64,000 nt of DNA, from contig CAVYQF010000022.1 in NCBI GenBank assembly GCA_963770545.1, positions 62,001 through 126,000 of the forward strand, read 5' to 3'. The position numbers were made by a program, and so were the translations under genes. Below are positions 52,781 to 61,987 of this stretch, piece by piece; position 1 is the stretch's first letter; every line of letters begins with the position of its first letter. Source of the DNA: RYN-230 sp963770545. Lineage in GTDB: Bacteria > Actinomycetota > Actinomycetes > Streptosporangiales > Streptosporangiaceae. Below the pieces are notes generated by a model. The model ran no database searches. It was not told the origin of the DNA and saw only the letters and a list, made by a program, of their open reading frames with translations.

Positions 52781-52903
52781 ATGCGCGGACAGCACCACGC
52801 GGGAACGAAGACGGCCGGCAGGAACACCAGCGCGGTCGTCGGCGTGATCGTGATCACGCTGCTGGTAGTGCTGGTGATCGTGCTCATCCTGGCCCTGGGC
52901 TAG
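52781..52903 (+). CDS. 40-residue single-pass membrane protein
   Basis: ATG 52781 preceded by GAGGGGGAAAGCC. A basic head (MRGQHHAGTKTAGRN) leads into one long helix (VVGVIVITLLVVLVIVLILA) and a stop. Good RBS and clear topology support it; no family recognised. Confidence 0.55.
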   Translation: MRGQHHAGTKTAGRNTSAVVGVIVITLLVVLVIVLILALG

Positions 52904-52946
52904 GGCAGGCACCGGGCCGCCCTGGGCAGCGGCCGGGCCAGGGTGG

Positions 52947-53765
52947 CTAAGCCTGCTCGGTGGGGCGGATCAGCACCTCGTTAACCGCGACGTGCCGGGG
53001 CCGGGTGACGATGTAGGCGATCATGTCGGCGATGTCCTCCGCGCCCATCGGCTGCATGCCGGTGACCTGGCTTCGCATGGCTTCGAGGACTTCGGGCCGG
53101 TTGTGGCCGGCCAGCTCGGTGGCGGTCGCGCCGGGCTCGACTAGCGACACCCGTACATGCCGCTGGGTGACCTCCAGGCGGAGCGCCTCGCTGAAGGCGC
53201 CGATGCCGTGCTTGGTCAGGGTGTAAACGGCGCTGCCGTTGCGGGCGATCCGGCCCGCGGTGGAGCTGATGTTCACCATGTCAGCGACCCGGCGCGGCCC
53301 GCCCTCAGCCGCTCGGAGCAGGTGTGCCAGGGCCGCGTGCGCGCAGTAGAGCAGCCCCATGACGTTGAGGTCGACCATCCGCTGCCACTCCGGCAAAGGA
53401 GCACCGACCGCGGGGCCGAGCAGCATCACGCCCGCGTTGTTGACGAGCGTGTCGAGGCGGCCCAGTTCGGCGACCGTCCGCTCGACCGCGTCCGTCGCCT
53501 GCTGCTCCTCGGTAATGTCTGTCTCCAGGACCAGCACTGTCCCGCCCTGCTCCCGGATGCCCGTGGCGAGTTCCTCCAGCCGGTCCTTGCGCCGGGCCGC
53601 GACCGCTACCGCCGCTCCCTCGCCCGCAAGCGCTATCGCCGTGGCGGCGCCGATCCCGCTCGACGCCCCGGTCACCAGCGCGACCGTGCCGTCCAGCCGA
53701 TCCGGCGTGGTCCGCGTCTTACCCGCTCCGGGCGCCGCCTGGTCGAAGAAAGGGGTCTCGGGCAT
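52947..53765 (-). CDS. Short-chain dehydrogenase/reductase
   Basis: 272 residues from ATG 53765 (AGGAG, 7-base spacer). Classical SDR: cofactor loop TGASSGIGAA, NNAGVM, catalytic serine in NISSTAG and YTLTK. The basic AARRKDRL after strand 2 favours NADP. Two identical palindromes lie upstream and may be operators. Substrate unknown. Confidence 0.93.
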   Translation of the reverse strand: MPETPFFDQAAPGAGKTRTTPDRLDGTVALVTGASSGIGAATAIALAGEGAAVAVAARRKDRLEELATGIREQGGTVLVLETDITEEQQATDAVERTVAELGRLDTLVNNAGVMLLGPAVGAPLPEWQRMVDLNVMGLLYCAHAALAHLLRAAEGGPRRVADMVNISSTAGRIARNGSAVYTLTKHGIGAFSEALRLEVTQRHVRVSLVEPGATATELAGHNRPEVLEAMRSQVTGMQPMGAEDIADMIAYIVTRPRHVAVNEVLIRPTEQA

Positions 53766-53845
53766 GACTGAGCTCCTGAGTCTGCTGCTGTCGTCGTCTC
53801 CGCTACCGCACGTCAATCATCAACGCACCACCGCGAAGACTATCT

Positions 53846-53888
53846 GGAGGATCCTCCGCTACCGTTCAGCATAAACGGAGGATCCTCC
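53846..53888. promoter_or_regulatory. Paired 12-bp palindromes in the SDR promoter
   Basis: GGAGGATCCTCC occurs exactly at 53846-53857 and 53877-53888, both followed by G; centres are 31 bases apart, about three helical turns. The site lies 81-123 bases ahead of the SDR start, fitting a TetR-like dimer-pair operator, though no TetR gene is adjacent. Confidence 0.6.
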
Positions 53889-53940
53889 GCCAAAACTCAA
53901 CCCGGATCTACGTGGGGCGGCCTGGACGATTCGTCAGAAC

Positions 53941-54246
53941 TCAGTTGAAGAGGCAGAGCTCCAGGATGAGGGCCTCGACGGCTCCCTCACGCTCCTCAGG
54001 CCTGCCGTACCGCACTGACCGGCCGATCTCGGTGCCGGTGTCGAACTCACCGAGGTAGCGGAAGATCCCTTCCCGGCCGTGCCCTAGCGCAATGTCGTAG
54101 CCGAGCAGGAGGGCGGCGTGACGCATCTCGCGGGTCGCCACCCGATTGACGACGGCTCTCATCACCCGCCACCGGAGCCCGCGAGCGTGCCTGGTGATCC
54201 ACTTGCCGCGAAGGCGTCCCCTTACGCTGTCGCGTACGTCTAACAT
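53941..54246 (-). CDS. Hypothetical protein
   Basis: 101 residues from ATG 54246 with AGAGG upstream. Basic N-terminal half (GRLRGKWITRHARGLRWRVM) and a helical second half (HAALLLGYDIALGHGREGIF). No signal or membrane segment. I do not recognise it. Confidence 0.45.
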   Translation of the reverse strand: MLDVRDSVRGRLRGKWITRHARGLRWRVMRAVVNRVATREMRHAALLLGYDIALGHGREGIFRYLGEFDTGTEIGRSVRYGRPEEREGAVEALILELCLFN

Positions 54247-54762
54247 GCCTGGCCTCTTTCGTTAGCGGGGTCGGTCGTCGGCCCGGCCAGGCTCCCCCCC
54301 AGCCGCGCCCCACTTCTAACAGAGAGACGCACAACTGTCGCTCTGGGTGCACAGAATCCCAGTATCTCTTCAATGTCTCCACCCACGGGCACAGTCGCGC
54401 AAACCCACGGTGGCGTGACTGACAGTGACTTTCTTAACGGTCCAAAGTAGCCAATTAATACGATTTCCTTACAAGTTTCACTAACACCGACACCCCAAGC
54501 ACTCTTCCCATCAAGGATCAATCCCCGGGAAAAGGTGCAAGCCTCTGTAAACCAGTTCGGTCCCCGTCCGCGTCTATACGCGCAGGACACGAGCTATGCG
54601 GTTCAGACCCCACCACCCGGGACGAGCACTGGCGCGAGGGCGGCGGTCGCCAGCGTCGGCCCGTCCCCCGAACGGGGGATTGAATATCTCTGCTAAACGT
54701 GACATAGATGGACACACCCCCGCCGTCTGAGTGCCTGCCTGCTCGCATGGAGGGGAACGAAC
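54247..54762. other. Lower-GC intergenic region
   Basis: About 515 bases between the hypothetical gene (minus) and the polyprenol-phosphate mannosyltransferase-like gene (plus). Bases 54360-54540 are among the lowest GC in the window. Open frames here have no RBS. It may be a promoter region or old inserted DNA. Confidence 0.4.
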
Positions 54763-55572
54763 ATGAGCGACACCCCAGACGATGCACCCCACCAGGAAAC
54801 CGGCCCGAATCGCTCGATAATGGTCATTATTCCGACGTATAACGAGCGGGAGAACCTGGGCAGCATCGTCAACCGGGTCCGTGTCTCAGTGCCCGACGCC
54901 CACGTGCTTGTGGTGGATGACAACAGCCCGGACGGCACCGGAACCCTCGCAGACGAGCTGGCGGCGGCAGATGCCCATATCCATGTGCTGCACCGCACCG
55001 GGAAGAAAGGACTCGGGGCCGCGTATATCGCCGGGTTCCGCTGGGCCCTGGACGAAGGCTTCGCCGCAGTGGTGGAGATGGACGCCGACGGATCGCACCA
55101 GCCAGAGCAATTGCGTTTTCTGCTGGCCGCCCTCGACCGCAGTGACCTGGTGATCGGGTCACGGTGGGTTCCGGGCAGCTACGTGATCAACTGGTCGAGG
55201 TCACGGCAGCTGCTCTCGAAAAGCGGGAATGCGTACGCGCGCCTCATGCTGGGCACTCGCCTCCGTGATCTCACCGCCGGGTATCGCGTCTACCGGGACA
55301 CGGCATTACGCCAGATCGGCCTGGAGAACCTGCAACCGCAGGGGTACAGCTTCCAGGTGGACCTCACCATGCGTGCCTTGCGGGGCGGTCTGGTGGTCAT
55401 CGAACTGCCGATCACGTTCGTGGAGCGCGCCACGGGCTCCAGCAAGATGAGCGGGACCATCGTGGTGGAGGCGCTGTGGAAGATCACGCAGTGGGGGGTG
55501 ACCGACCGGTGGCGCAGGCTGGTCACCCATCCGCGCGTCACCCGGCCACGGGGCCGCGGCGGAAGCGGCTGA
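54763..55572 (+). CDS. Polyprenol monophosphomannose synthase-type GT2 glycosyltransferase
   Basis: 269 residues. GT2 features: IMVIIPTYNERENLGSIVNR, VVDDNSPDGTG, metal-binding DADGSHQPE, and GLGAAYIAGF plus DLTAGYRVYR typical of Dpm1/Ppm1. It transfers a sugar from a nucleotide donor to polyprenyl phosphate at the membrane for lipoglycan or protein mannosylation. No acyltransferase domain is attached, unlike mycobacterial Ppm1. Confidence 0.9.
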   Translation: MSDTPDDAPHQETGPNRSIMVIIPTYNERENLGSIVNRVRVSVPDAHVLVVDDNSPDGTGTLADELAAADAHIHVLHRTGKKGLGAAYIAGFRWALDEGFAAVVEMDADGSHQPEQLRFLLAALDRSDLVIGSRWVPGSYVINWSRSRQLLSKSGNAYARLMLGTRLRDLTAGYRVYRDTALRQIGLENLQPQGYSFQVDLTMRALRGGLVVIELPITFVERATGSSKMSGTIVVEALWKITQWGVTDRWRRLVTHPRVTRPRGRGGSG

Positions 55573-56365
55573 ACCACCCCTCGCGCACGTCCCACCGCAT
55601 CGTCGTGACGTCCAGCGCCGCGAAGTTCCGCAGCCGGTTGTCCGCGTCCAGCCCGGTCACCCGCACCGGTCCGTACCCGAAGTCCACGGTCCGCCGGTAC
55701 GCGCGGTGCAGATGCCCATGCATCAGGTAGGCGGGCATCACGGCGTCCACGATGCGCTGCAGCCGGCGGCGGTGCGCATCGTTGCGGGCCAGGTCCTCAG
55801 CCGCCCATTCGGGCGGCGGATGAGCGAAGGTATGCGCCACACCCGACGGGCAATCGTGGCAGACCATCACGGCAGCGTGACCGCCGCCGGAGATGGCCAC
55901 TTCCTGCTCGGTAGTGATCTCTTCCTGGGGCCACCAGTCCACGCCCTCCGTGCGGACCGCACGATCCAGGCTCACCGCGCCCCCGCAGGCCAGCCAGGTC
56001 AGGCCGTGCCAGCTCCACCGGTAACCCCGCGGCAGGTGCATGATCCGCGGGACTACCGTCACGCGCCCGTCCGGGCCGGGGTGCTCGTCCAGCTGGCCCA
56101 GCTGAGAGAAGTCCTCGTGGTTGCCGTCCACGAACCACAATTCGGCCCCCGCCTCGGCCAGGGCCCCGCTCACCCGGTCGAGGTAGACCTTCCCGCCCCG
56201 ATCCGGCCAGATACCGAAGTCCCCCAGATGCAGGACGATCCGCTGGCTCTCCGCCGCGAGCAGGCCCGGGACGCGCCGGATAACGCTGACCGCCCATTCC
56301 TCGTTGCCGTGCCAGTCCCCGGCGACGACGATCCGCCGCGGGCCGCCGGCGGCACCGGACCTCAG
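55538..56365 (-). CDS. Metallophosphoesterase (calcineurin-like), start uncertain
   Basis: About 275 residues. Metal-site motifs in order: VVAGDWHGN, VLHLGDFG, FVDGNHEDF, MVCHDCP and YLMHGHLHRAY. No normal start codon lies in frame between the end of the upstream gene and the first motif: CTG 56365 is in frame, while GTG 56355 is out of frame by one and would give a tidy start. A one-base error near 56330-56355 is possible. Converges on the GT2 gene, overlapping by about 35 bases. Confidence 0.75.
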   Translation of the reverse strand: MRSGAAGGPRRIVVAGDWHGNEEWAVSVIRRVPGLLAAESQRIVLHLGDFGIWPDRGGKVYLDRVSGALAEAGAELWFVDGNHEDFSQLGQLDEHPGPDGRVTVVPRIMHLPRGYRWSWHGLTWLACGGAVSLDRAVRTEGVDWWPQEEITTEQEVAISGGGHAAVMVCHDCPSGVAHTFAHPPPEWAAEDLARNDAHRRRLQRIVDAVMPAYLMHGHLHRAYRRTVDFGYGPVRVTGLDADNRLRNFAALDVTTMRWDVREGWFSRFRRGPVAG

Positions 56366-57231
56366 CCGCCGCCCCCGTTCTGCCACTTCCCGCTCAGCGG
56401 GTCCCGGCTGATCTGGCAGGACGCCAGGCTGTGGCGGCCGGTGGCGGCCGACTTGGCCATCACCTTTGCCCCGATGAGGATCTCGCACTCGACCGACCCC
56501 CGGCCTGGCAGCTGCGCCGTGATGAAGTAATAGAGCGGGTTGCCCAGCCTCGTGGTGACCTGCAGCGGCCCGCGGCCGGTCAGGTAGGTGCCCGCCGGAC
56601 CGTAGGTCACCCGCGCGCCCGGCGTGCCGCTGACCTGGTAGGTGAGGACGGGCCGCGGGCCACTCCTCGCGCCCCTGGACCTGGGCTTGGACCTGGGCCG
56701 CACCGCCGGCGCCGCGGCGGCTGCCTGGCCAGCGCTCGCGTGGGATCGCGGTGAGGAGGCCGGGAATTTCTCTCCGGTCAGCCCGGTCCCGATGGCCACG
56801 ATAACGACCAGGCAGCCGAGCCCGATCAGCATCCCGTTCCTGACCTGATGACGCCGGGCTCGCCGGTGCCGCCGGGGCGGATTAAGACGTGGGACGGAGG
56901 GGCCTCCCGGGGGCGGCGGATACTCGTCCCGGTACATCACCTCGCGGTGATCCTGTTCCCGGGAGGAGTGTTCAGCGGCTGGCGGGTACGCGGACCCGCG
57001 ATAGCGCGTCTCTCCGTATTGCGGAGGCCGGTACTCCTCTCCCGGGTACCACTCTGTCCCCGGGTACCACTCCCGCTCCGGGGCCCGCACACCCGGGCCG
57101 GGGCCGTCTGGGGGCGGCCAGGACGGGGGTTCCGGCCGACCTCTATCTGCTCCCACCGCCGACTCCCTCCGCAACCTGCTGGACCAACGGTCAGAGAGGG
57201 TTTTCCCGGCCCTCGGCCTGGGCTGACCCAA
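56362..57231 (-). CDS. MmpS-like membrane-anchored protein
   Basis: 289 residues. A long Pro/Tyr/Arg-rich cytoplasmic N-terminus (about 135 residues, with EWYPGTEWYPGEEYRPP), one helix (GMLIGLGCLVVIVAIGTGL) and an external domain (LTYQVSGTPGARVTYGP, YFITAQLPGRGSVECEIL, HSLASCQI) with the MmpS-type pattern and a cysteine pair. In mycobacteria MmpS proteins partner RND lipid exporters; no MmpL is adjacent here. Confidence 0.75.
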   Translation of the reverse strand: MGQPRPRAGKTLSDRWSSRLRRESAVGADRGRPEPPSWPPPDGPGPGVRAPEREWYPGTEWYPGEEYRPPQYGETRYRGSAYPPAAEHSSREQDHREVMYRDEYPPPPGGPSVPRLNPPRRHRRARRHQVRNGMLIGLGCLVVIVAIGTGLTGEKFPASSPRSHASAGQAAAAAPAVRPRSKPRSRGARSGPRPVLTYQVSGTPGARVTYGPAGTYLTGRGPLQVTTRLGNPLYYFITAQLPGRGSVECEILIGAKVMAKSAATGRHSLASCQISRDPLSGKWQNGGGG

Positions 57232-57491
57232 CCGTGCCGCACGCAGCCTGGTAGCACCTGCGCAGGTGACACTCGCTGGTTTGCAACTTCAGACGCACGG
57301 CATTATTCACGGATTACCCGGAAAATACGTGGTCTTGACGACAACCGGACCCGGCGACGTCCCGGGCGGCCCGCCCGGCGAGCGACTCAGGCCGCAGGTC
57401 ACCTGGCGCTGGGCGGCCGATTATCGGGAAGACCGGCCGCGCTCCCTATGCCAGGATCAACGGGTGACCCGCGCCCTCATGGAAGCCGCCG

Positions 57492-58931
57492 ATGCTCCTG
57501 ACCATCACGCTGACTGAGCCGCCCGCGACGGACCTGGGCTTCCTGCTGCACAAGCACCCGGACCGGATGCAGAGCTTCGACGTGTCCGCCGGTCAGGCGC
57601 ACGTGTTCTACCCCGAGGCCGCCGAGCAGCGCTGCACCGCGGCGCTGTTGCTGGAGATCGACCCGATCGGGCTGGTCCGCGGGCACCGGCGGCCCGGAGC
57701 AGGCGCCCCGGAGGCGTTCTCCCTCGCCCAGTACGTCAACGACCGGCCCTACGCGGCCTCGTCGATGCTCGCGGTTGCGCTGGGCAAGGTCTTCCGTACC
57801 GCGATGACCGGCCGCTGCGACGCCCGGCCGGAACTGGCCGCCCGCCCGCTGCCGCTGGAGATCAGCATCCCGGCACTGTCCTGCCGTGGCCTCAGCGGTT
57901 TGGCCCACGAGATGTTCCGGCCGCTGGGCTGGAACGTGCAGGCCAAACGGATCCCGCTCGACCCGGAGTTGCCGGAGTGGGGTGACTCCCGGTACGTCAC
58001 GGTCCGGCTGACCGGGCAGTTCCGGCTGGCTGAGGCGCTCAGCCACCTGTACGTGCTGCTGCCCGTGCTGGACGACAGCAAGCATTACTGGGTCGACGAC
58101 TCCGAGATCGACAAGCTGCTCCGCGCGGGCGGGGCCTGGCTGCCCACCCATCCGTCGCGAGACGTGATTACCCAGCGCTACCTGGCTCATCAGCGGATCC
58201 TCGCCGCGACGGCGGTGGCGCGCCTGGCCGAGGTGGACGATACGGAGCCGGAAGCCCTGGACAACGCCGTGCCCAGGGCAGAGCCCTCCATCGCCGGCGG
58301 CACGCCACCTCCGAGTCCGCTGGCCCAGCAACGCCGCGAAGCCGTGCTGGCCGTTCTGCGTGACACCGTGCTCAAAGACTCAGCGGCCGCCCGCGTCGCC
58401 GACCTCGGCTGCGGGGAGGGCCGACTGGTGGCGTTGCTGCTGGGCGAACCGTCCGCTGCCCGGGTCCTCGGCGTCAACGTGTCGCACCGGGCGCTGGAAC
58501 GCGCCGCGCAGCGGCTGCACCTGGACACGATGCCCGACCGCCAGCGGGAGCGGGTGGATCTGCTGCAGTCATCGCTAACGTACGCCGACCAGCGGCTGGC
58601 TGGCCTGGACGCGGCCGTGCTCATGGAGGTCATCGAGCACGTCGATCCGCCACGCCTCGGCGCGCTGGAGCAGACCGTGTTCGGTGCGGCCCGGCCCGGC
58701 ACCGTCGTGGTCACCACGCCGAACGCCGAGTACAACGTCCGCTTCGCCGACCTGGGCCCCGGCGCGATGCGGCATCCTGATCACCGCTTCGAGTGGACCC
58801 GCCCCCAGTTCCGCGACTGGGCGGCCGGGGTGGCCGGCCACCGGGGTTACCAGGTGCGTTTCCTGCCGGTCGGCCCGGACGACCCCGACGTCGGGCCGCC
58901 CACCCAGCTGGCGGTGTTCACCCGTGTCTGA
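57492..58931 (+). CDS. hen1: 3' terminal RNA ribose 2'-O-methyltransferase
   Basis: 479 residues. The N-terminal half is the bacterial Hen1-specific domain; the C-terminal half is a methyltransferase with motif I VADLGCGEGRLVALLL and the metal-site signature LMEVIEHVDPPRL. It methylates the 2'-OH at the 3' end of cleaved RNA so that, once repaired, it resists recutting. The Pnkp gene starts 8 bases before its stop. Pnkp/Hen1 is an established RNA repair pair. Confidence 0.95.
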   Translation: MLLTITLTEPPATDLGFLLHKHPDRMQSFDVSAGQAHVFYPEAAEQRCTAALLLEIDPIGLVRGHRRPGAGAPEAFSLAQYVNDRPYAASSMLAVALGKVFRTAMTGRCDARPELAARPLPLEISIPALSCRGLSGLAHEMFRPLGWNVQAKRIPLDPELPEWGDSRYVTVRLTGQFRLAEALSHLYVLLPVLDDSKHYWVDDSEIDKLLRAGGAWLPTHPSRDVITQRYLAHQRILAATAVARLAEVDDTEPEALDNAVPRAEPSIAGGTPPPSPLAQQRREAVLAVLRDTVLKDSAAARVADLGCGEGRLVALLLGEPSAARVLGVNVSHRALERAAQRLHLDTMPDRQRERVDLLQSSLTYADQRLAGLDAAVLMEVIEHVDPPRLGALEQTVFGAARPGTVVVTTPNAEYNVRFADLGPGAMRHPDHRFEWTRPQFRDWAAGVAGHRGYQVRFLPVGPDDPDVGPPTQLAVFTRV

Positions 58932-61746
58932 CTCCGTGACCCCTGACGTCCCCGATTCAGCCAGCACCGAGTCAGCCAGCACCGAACGACGGGAACTCAG
59001 GATCCCCGAGCTGTCCCTGGTCGTGCTGGTGGGCGTGTCCGGCTCGGGCAAGACCACGTTCGGCCGCCGGCACTTCGGGCCGTTCGAGGTGATCTCCAGC
59101 GACTTCTGCCGCGGGCTGGTCGCCGACGACGAGAACGACCAGGCTGCGAGCGCCGACGCATTCGACGTACTCGGATACATCGCGGGCAAGCGCCTGGCGG
59201 CTGGCCGGCTGACGGTGGTGGACGCGACTAACGTGCAGCCCGCCGCGCGCAAGCAGTTCGTGGAGCTGGCCCGCGCCCACGACGTGCTGCCCGTCGCGAT
59301 CGTGCTGGACCTGCCGAAAGCCCTGTGCGCACAGCGGAACGCCAGCCGCCCGGATCGCGCATTCGGGCCGCAGGTGATTGCCCGCCAGCACGACCAGCTG
59401 CGCCGCTCGCTCCGGTCGCTCAGCCGGGAAGGGTTCCGCAAAGTCCACGTTCTCCGCACCCCCGCCCAGGCCGACGCGGCCGTGGTGGTCCGCGAACGGC
59501 TGCTCAATGATTACCGTGACCGGACCGGCCCGTTCGACGTGATCGGCGACGTGCACGGCTGCCACACCGAACTGGAGGCGCTGCTCGGCCAGCTCGGCTA
59601 CGCGATCACCCGGGACGCGGCTGGGCGCGCCGTCAACGCGGTACCACCTGACGGCCGGACAGCGCTGTTCCTCGGCGACCTGGTCGACCGGGGACCCGAC
59701 TCGCCTGGAGTGCTCCGGCTGGTGATGGGTATGGTCGCGGCGGGCCACGCCCTGGCCGTCCCCGGCAACCACGAGAACAAGCTGACCCGGGCCCTGTCCG
59801 GGCGGAACGTGCAGGTCAGTCACGGTCTGGCCGAGACGCTCAGCCAGCTGGCCGGTGAGGACGAGGCGTTCCGCAAAGACGTCGCCGAATTCTGCCACGG
59901 CCTGGTCTCGCACCTGGTGCTGGACGGCGGGCGGCTGGTGGTGGCGCACGCCGGGCTGAAAGAGGCCTACCACGGCCGCGCGTCCGGCCGGGTGCGCAGC
60001 TTCGCGCTGTACGGGGACACGACCGGCGAGACAGACGAGTTCGGGCTGCCGGTCCGCTACCCGTGGGCCCACGACTACCGGGGCCGGGCCATGGTGCTGT
60101 ACGGCCACACGCCCATCCCGAACCCGGAGTGGGTCAACAACACCCTGTGCCTGGACACCGGGTGCGTCTTCGGCGGCCGGCTGACCGCGCTGCGTTACCC
60201 GGAGAAGGAGCTCGTCTCAGTCCCTGCCGAGCGGGTCTGGTACGAGCCCGCCCGGCCCTTTCTTTCCCCTAACGCCCCCCGCACCGCCGGCGACTGCGAC
60301 CCGGCCAGCGTCACGGGCGCCAATGCTGCGGGCGCCAGCACCACGAGCGCCAGCATTACCGGCGACGCCAGTCCTGCCCCGGCCCGCCGGGATCCCGGCG
60401 TGCTGGACATCACCGACGTGCTGGGCAAGCGGGTCATCGAGACCGGCTACCAGGGCCGGGTCACGGTCCGCGAGGAGAACGCGGCGGGCGCACTTGAGGT
60501 GATGAGCCGGTTCGCGGTGGATCCCCGGTGGCTGCTCTACCTCCCGCCGACCATGTCCCCGTCCCCCACGTCTGGCCGGCCGGACCTGCTGGAGCATCCG
60601 GCCGAGGCGTTCGCGGCCTACCGGGCCGACGGCGTCACGGACGTGCTCTGCGAGGAAAAGCACATGGGTTCGCGGGCCGTAGTGCTGGCCTGCCGCGACG
60701 AGGAGACGGCCCGGGCCCGGTTCGGCGTGCCGGACGGTCTGCCCGGGGCGGCGTACACCCGTACCGGCCGGCCGCTGTTCGGCCCGGCCCGTAGGCCGGC
60801 CGGGGAGCAGAGCGGTCCGGCCCGTAGGCCGGCCGGGGAGCAGGGCCGGACCGCGACGACGCGGCAGTTGCTGGACGCAGTACGCGCCGGGATCGGCGCG
60901 GCCGGGCTCTGGGACGAACTGGGCACCGGATGGGTGCTGCTCGACTGCGAGCTGATGCCCTGGTCGGTCAAGGCCGGGGACCTGCTCCGGCACCAGTACG
61001 CCGCGGTCGGCGCCGCAGCGCGGGCCGCGCTGCCCGAGGCCGCCCGGCTGCTCGCGGAGGCGGCCGCACGAGGCGTGGACGCGGCAGCGCTCGCCGCGCG
61101 GACCACGGCCCGGGCCGCCAACGCCGAGGCGTTCACCGCTGCCTACCGCCGCTACTGCTGGCCGGTGGACAGCCTGGACGGGGTGCGGCTGGCACCGTTC
61201 CAGATCCTGGCCACCGAGGGCGCCGTCTACCACGAGCGTGACCATTCCTGGCACCTGAGCCTGGCTGACCGGCTGGCGGCGGCCGCCCCGGAGCTCATCA
61301 CCGTGACCCGGCGGCTGCGGGTGGACACCACCGACCCGGACTCCGTGGCGGCCGGGATCACCTGGTGGGAAGAGCTGACCGGCGCCGGCGGCGAGGGCAT
61401 GGTCGTCAAGCCGCACGCCAACCTGACCCGGACCGCCCAGTCCCGCGGTGGCCAGTCCCGCGATGGCCAGTCCGGGGGTGGCCGCGGCCTGGCCCAGCCG
61501 GGCATCAAGGTCCGGGGCCGGGAGTACCTGCGGATCATTTACGGTCCCGACTACACCGAGCCCGCCAACCTGGCCCGGCTCCGGGACCGCAACCTCGGCC
61601 GGAAGCGCTCGCTGGCGCTGCGGGAGTACGCCCTGGGACTCGAGGCCCTGGACCGGGGCGCACGGGGCGAGCCGCTGTGGCGGATCCACGAGGCCGTATT
61701 CGGAGTGCTGGCCCTGGAATCCGAGCCGGTGGATCCCCGGCTCTAG
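58924..61746 (+). CDS. pnkp: Polynucleotide kinase-phosphatase-ligase
   Basis: 940 residues from GTG 58924. Kinase: P-loop GVSGSGKTT at 37-45. Phosphatase: GDVHG 208-212, GDLVDRG 251-257, GNHEN 281-285. Ligase-like adenylyltransferase: nucleotidyl lysine in EEKHMG (Lys579), ending with VKVRGREYLRIIYGPDY-type motif. It heals 5' and 3' RNA ends and, with Hen1, seals them, for example after tRNA cleavage by ribotoxins. Two insertions carry DNA repeats (60777-60846 and near 61435). Translationally coupled to hen1. Confidence 0.96.
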   Translation: MSDSVTPDVPDSASTESASTERRELRIPELSLVVLVGVSGSGKTTFGRRHFGPFEVISSDFCRGLVADDENDQAASADAFDVLGYIAGKRLAAGRLTVVDATNVQPAARKQFVELARAHDVLPVAIVLDLPKALCAQRNASRPDRAFGPQVIARQHDQLRRSLRSLSREGFRKVHVLRTPAQADAAVVVRERLLNDYRDRTGPFDVIGDVHGCHTELEALLGQLGYAITRDAAGRAVNAVPPDGRTALFLGDLVDRGPDSPGVLRLVMGMVAAGHALAVPGNHENKLTRALSGRNVQVSHGLAETLSQLAGEDEAFRKDVAEFCHGLVSHLVLDGGRLVVAHAGLKEAYHGRASGRVRSFALYGDTTGETDEFGLPVRYPWAHDYRGRAMVLYGHTPIPNPEWVNNTLCLDTGCVFGGRLTALRYPEKELVSVPAERVWYEPARPFLSPNAPRTAGDCDPASVTGANAAGASTTSASITGDASPAPARRDPGVLDITDVLGKRVIETGYQGRVTVREENAAGALEVMSRFAVDPRWLLYLPPTMSPSPTSGRPDLLEHPAEAFAAYRADGVTDVLCEEKHMGSRAVVLACRDEETARARFGVPDGLPGAAYTRTGRPLFGPARRPAGEQSGPARRPAGEQGRTATTRQLLDAVRAGIGAAGLWDELGTGWVLLDCELMPWSVKAGDLLRHQYAAVGAAARAALPEAARLLAEAAARGVDAAALAARTTARAANAEAFTAAYRRYCWPVDSLDGVRLAPFQILATEGAVYHERDHSWHLSLADRLAAAAPELITVTRRLRVDTTDPDSVAAGITWWEELTGAGGEGMVVKPHANLTRTAQSRGGQSRDGQSGGGRGLAQPGIKVRGREYLRIIYGPDYTEPANLARLRDRNLGRKRSLALREYALGLEALDRGARGEPLWRIHEAVFGVLALESEPVDPRL
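60777..60846. repeat. 33-bp duplication inside pnkp
   Basis: Two copies of a unit encoding GPARRPAGEQ lie in the ligase domain after a TRTGRPLF segment. The duplication keeps the reading frame. Confidence 0.75.
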
Positions 61747-61987
61747 GACGGGGCAGCTTTCGCCCTGGTTGCGGTGCGGCGACCTCTTCGGCTCCGGTGA
61801 GTTCTGGCTCAACCGGTTGACTGGTTGCTGATGCCGCAGGGCATGATTCGCGGGTGAGTGCGTGTCGGTTTGCTGGCTTCGTTCGCAACGTCATGGTCGG
61901 TCGGGCAGGTCTTTCCGCCGATGTCCTGCGGAGTGCTGTGGAGGATGCCGGCGGTGACGCCCCGAGGAGCCATTTGGCACAGGCAAT

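Noticed and set aside
54240..54590. 116-residue minus-strand frame ahead of the mannosyltransferase-like gene
   Set aside because: No RBS, no family resemblance, and it lies in low-GC sequence that looks like a promoter region.
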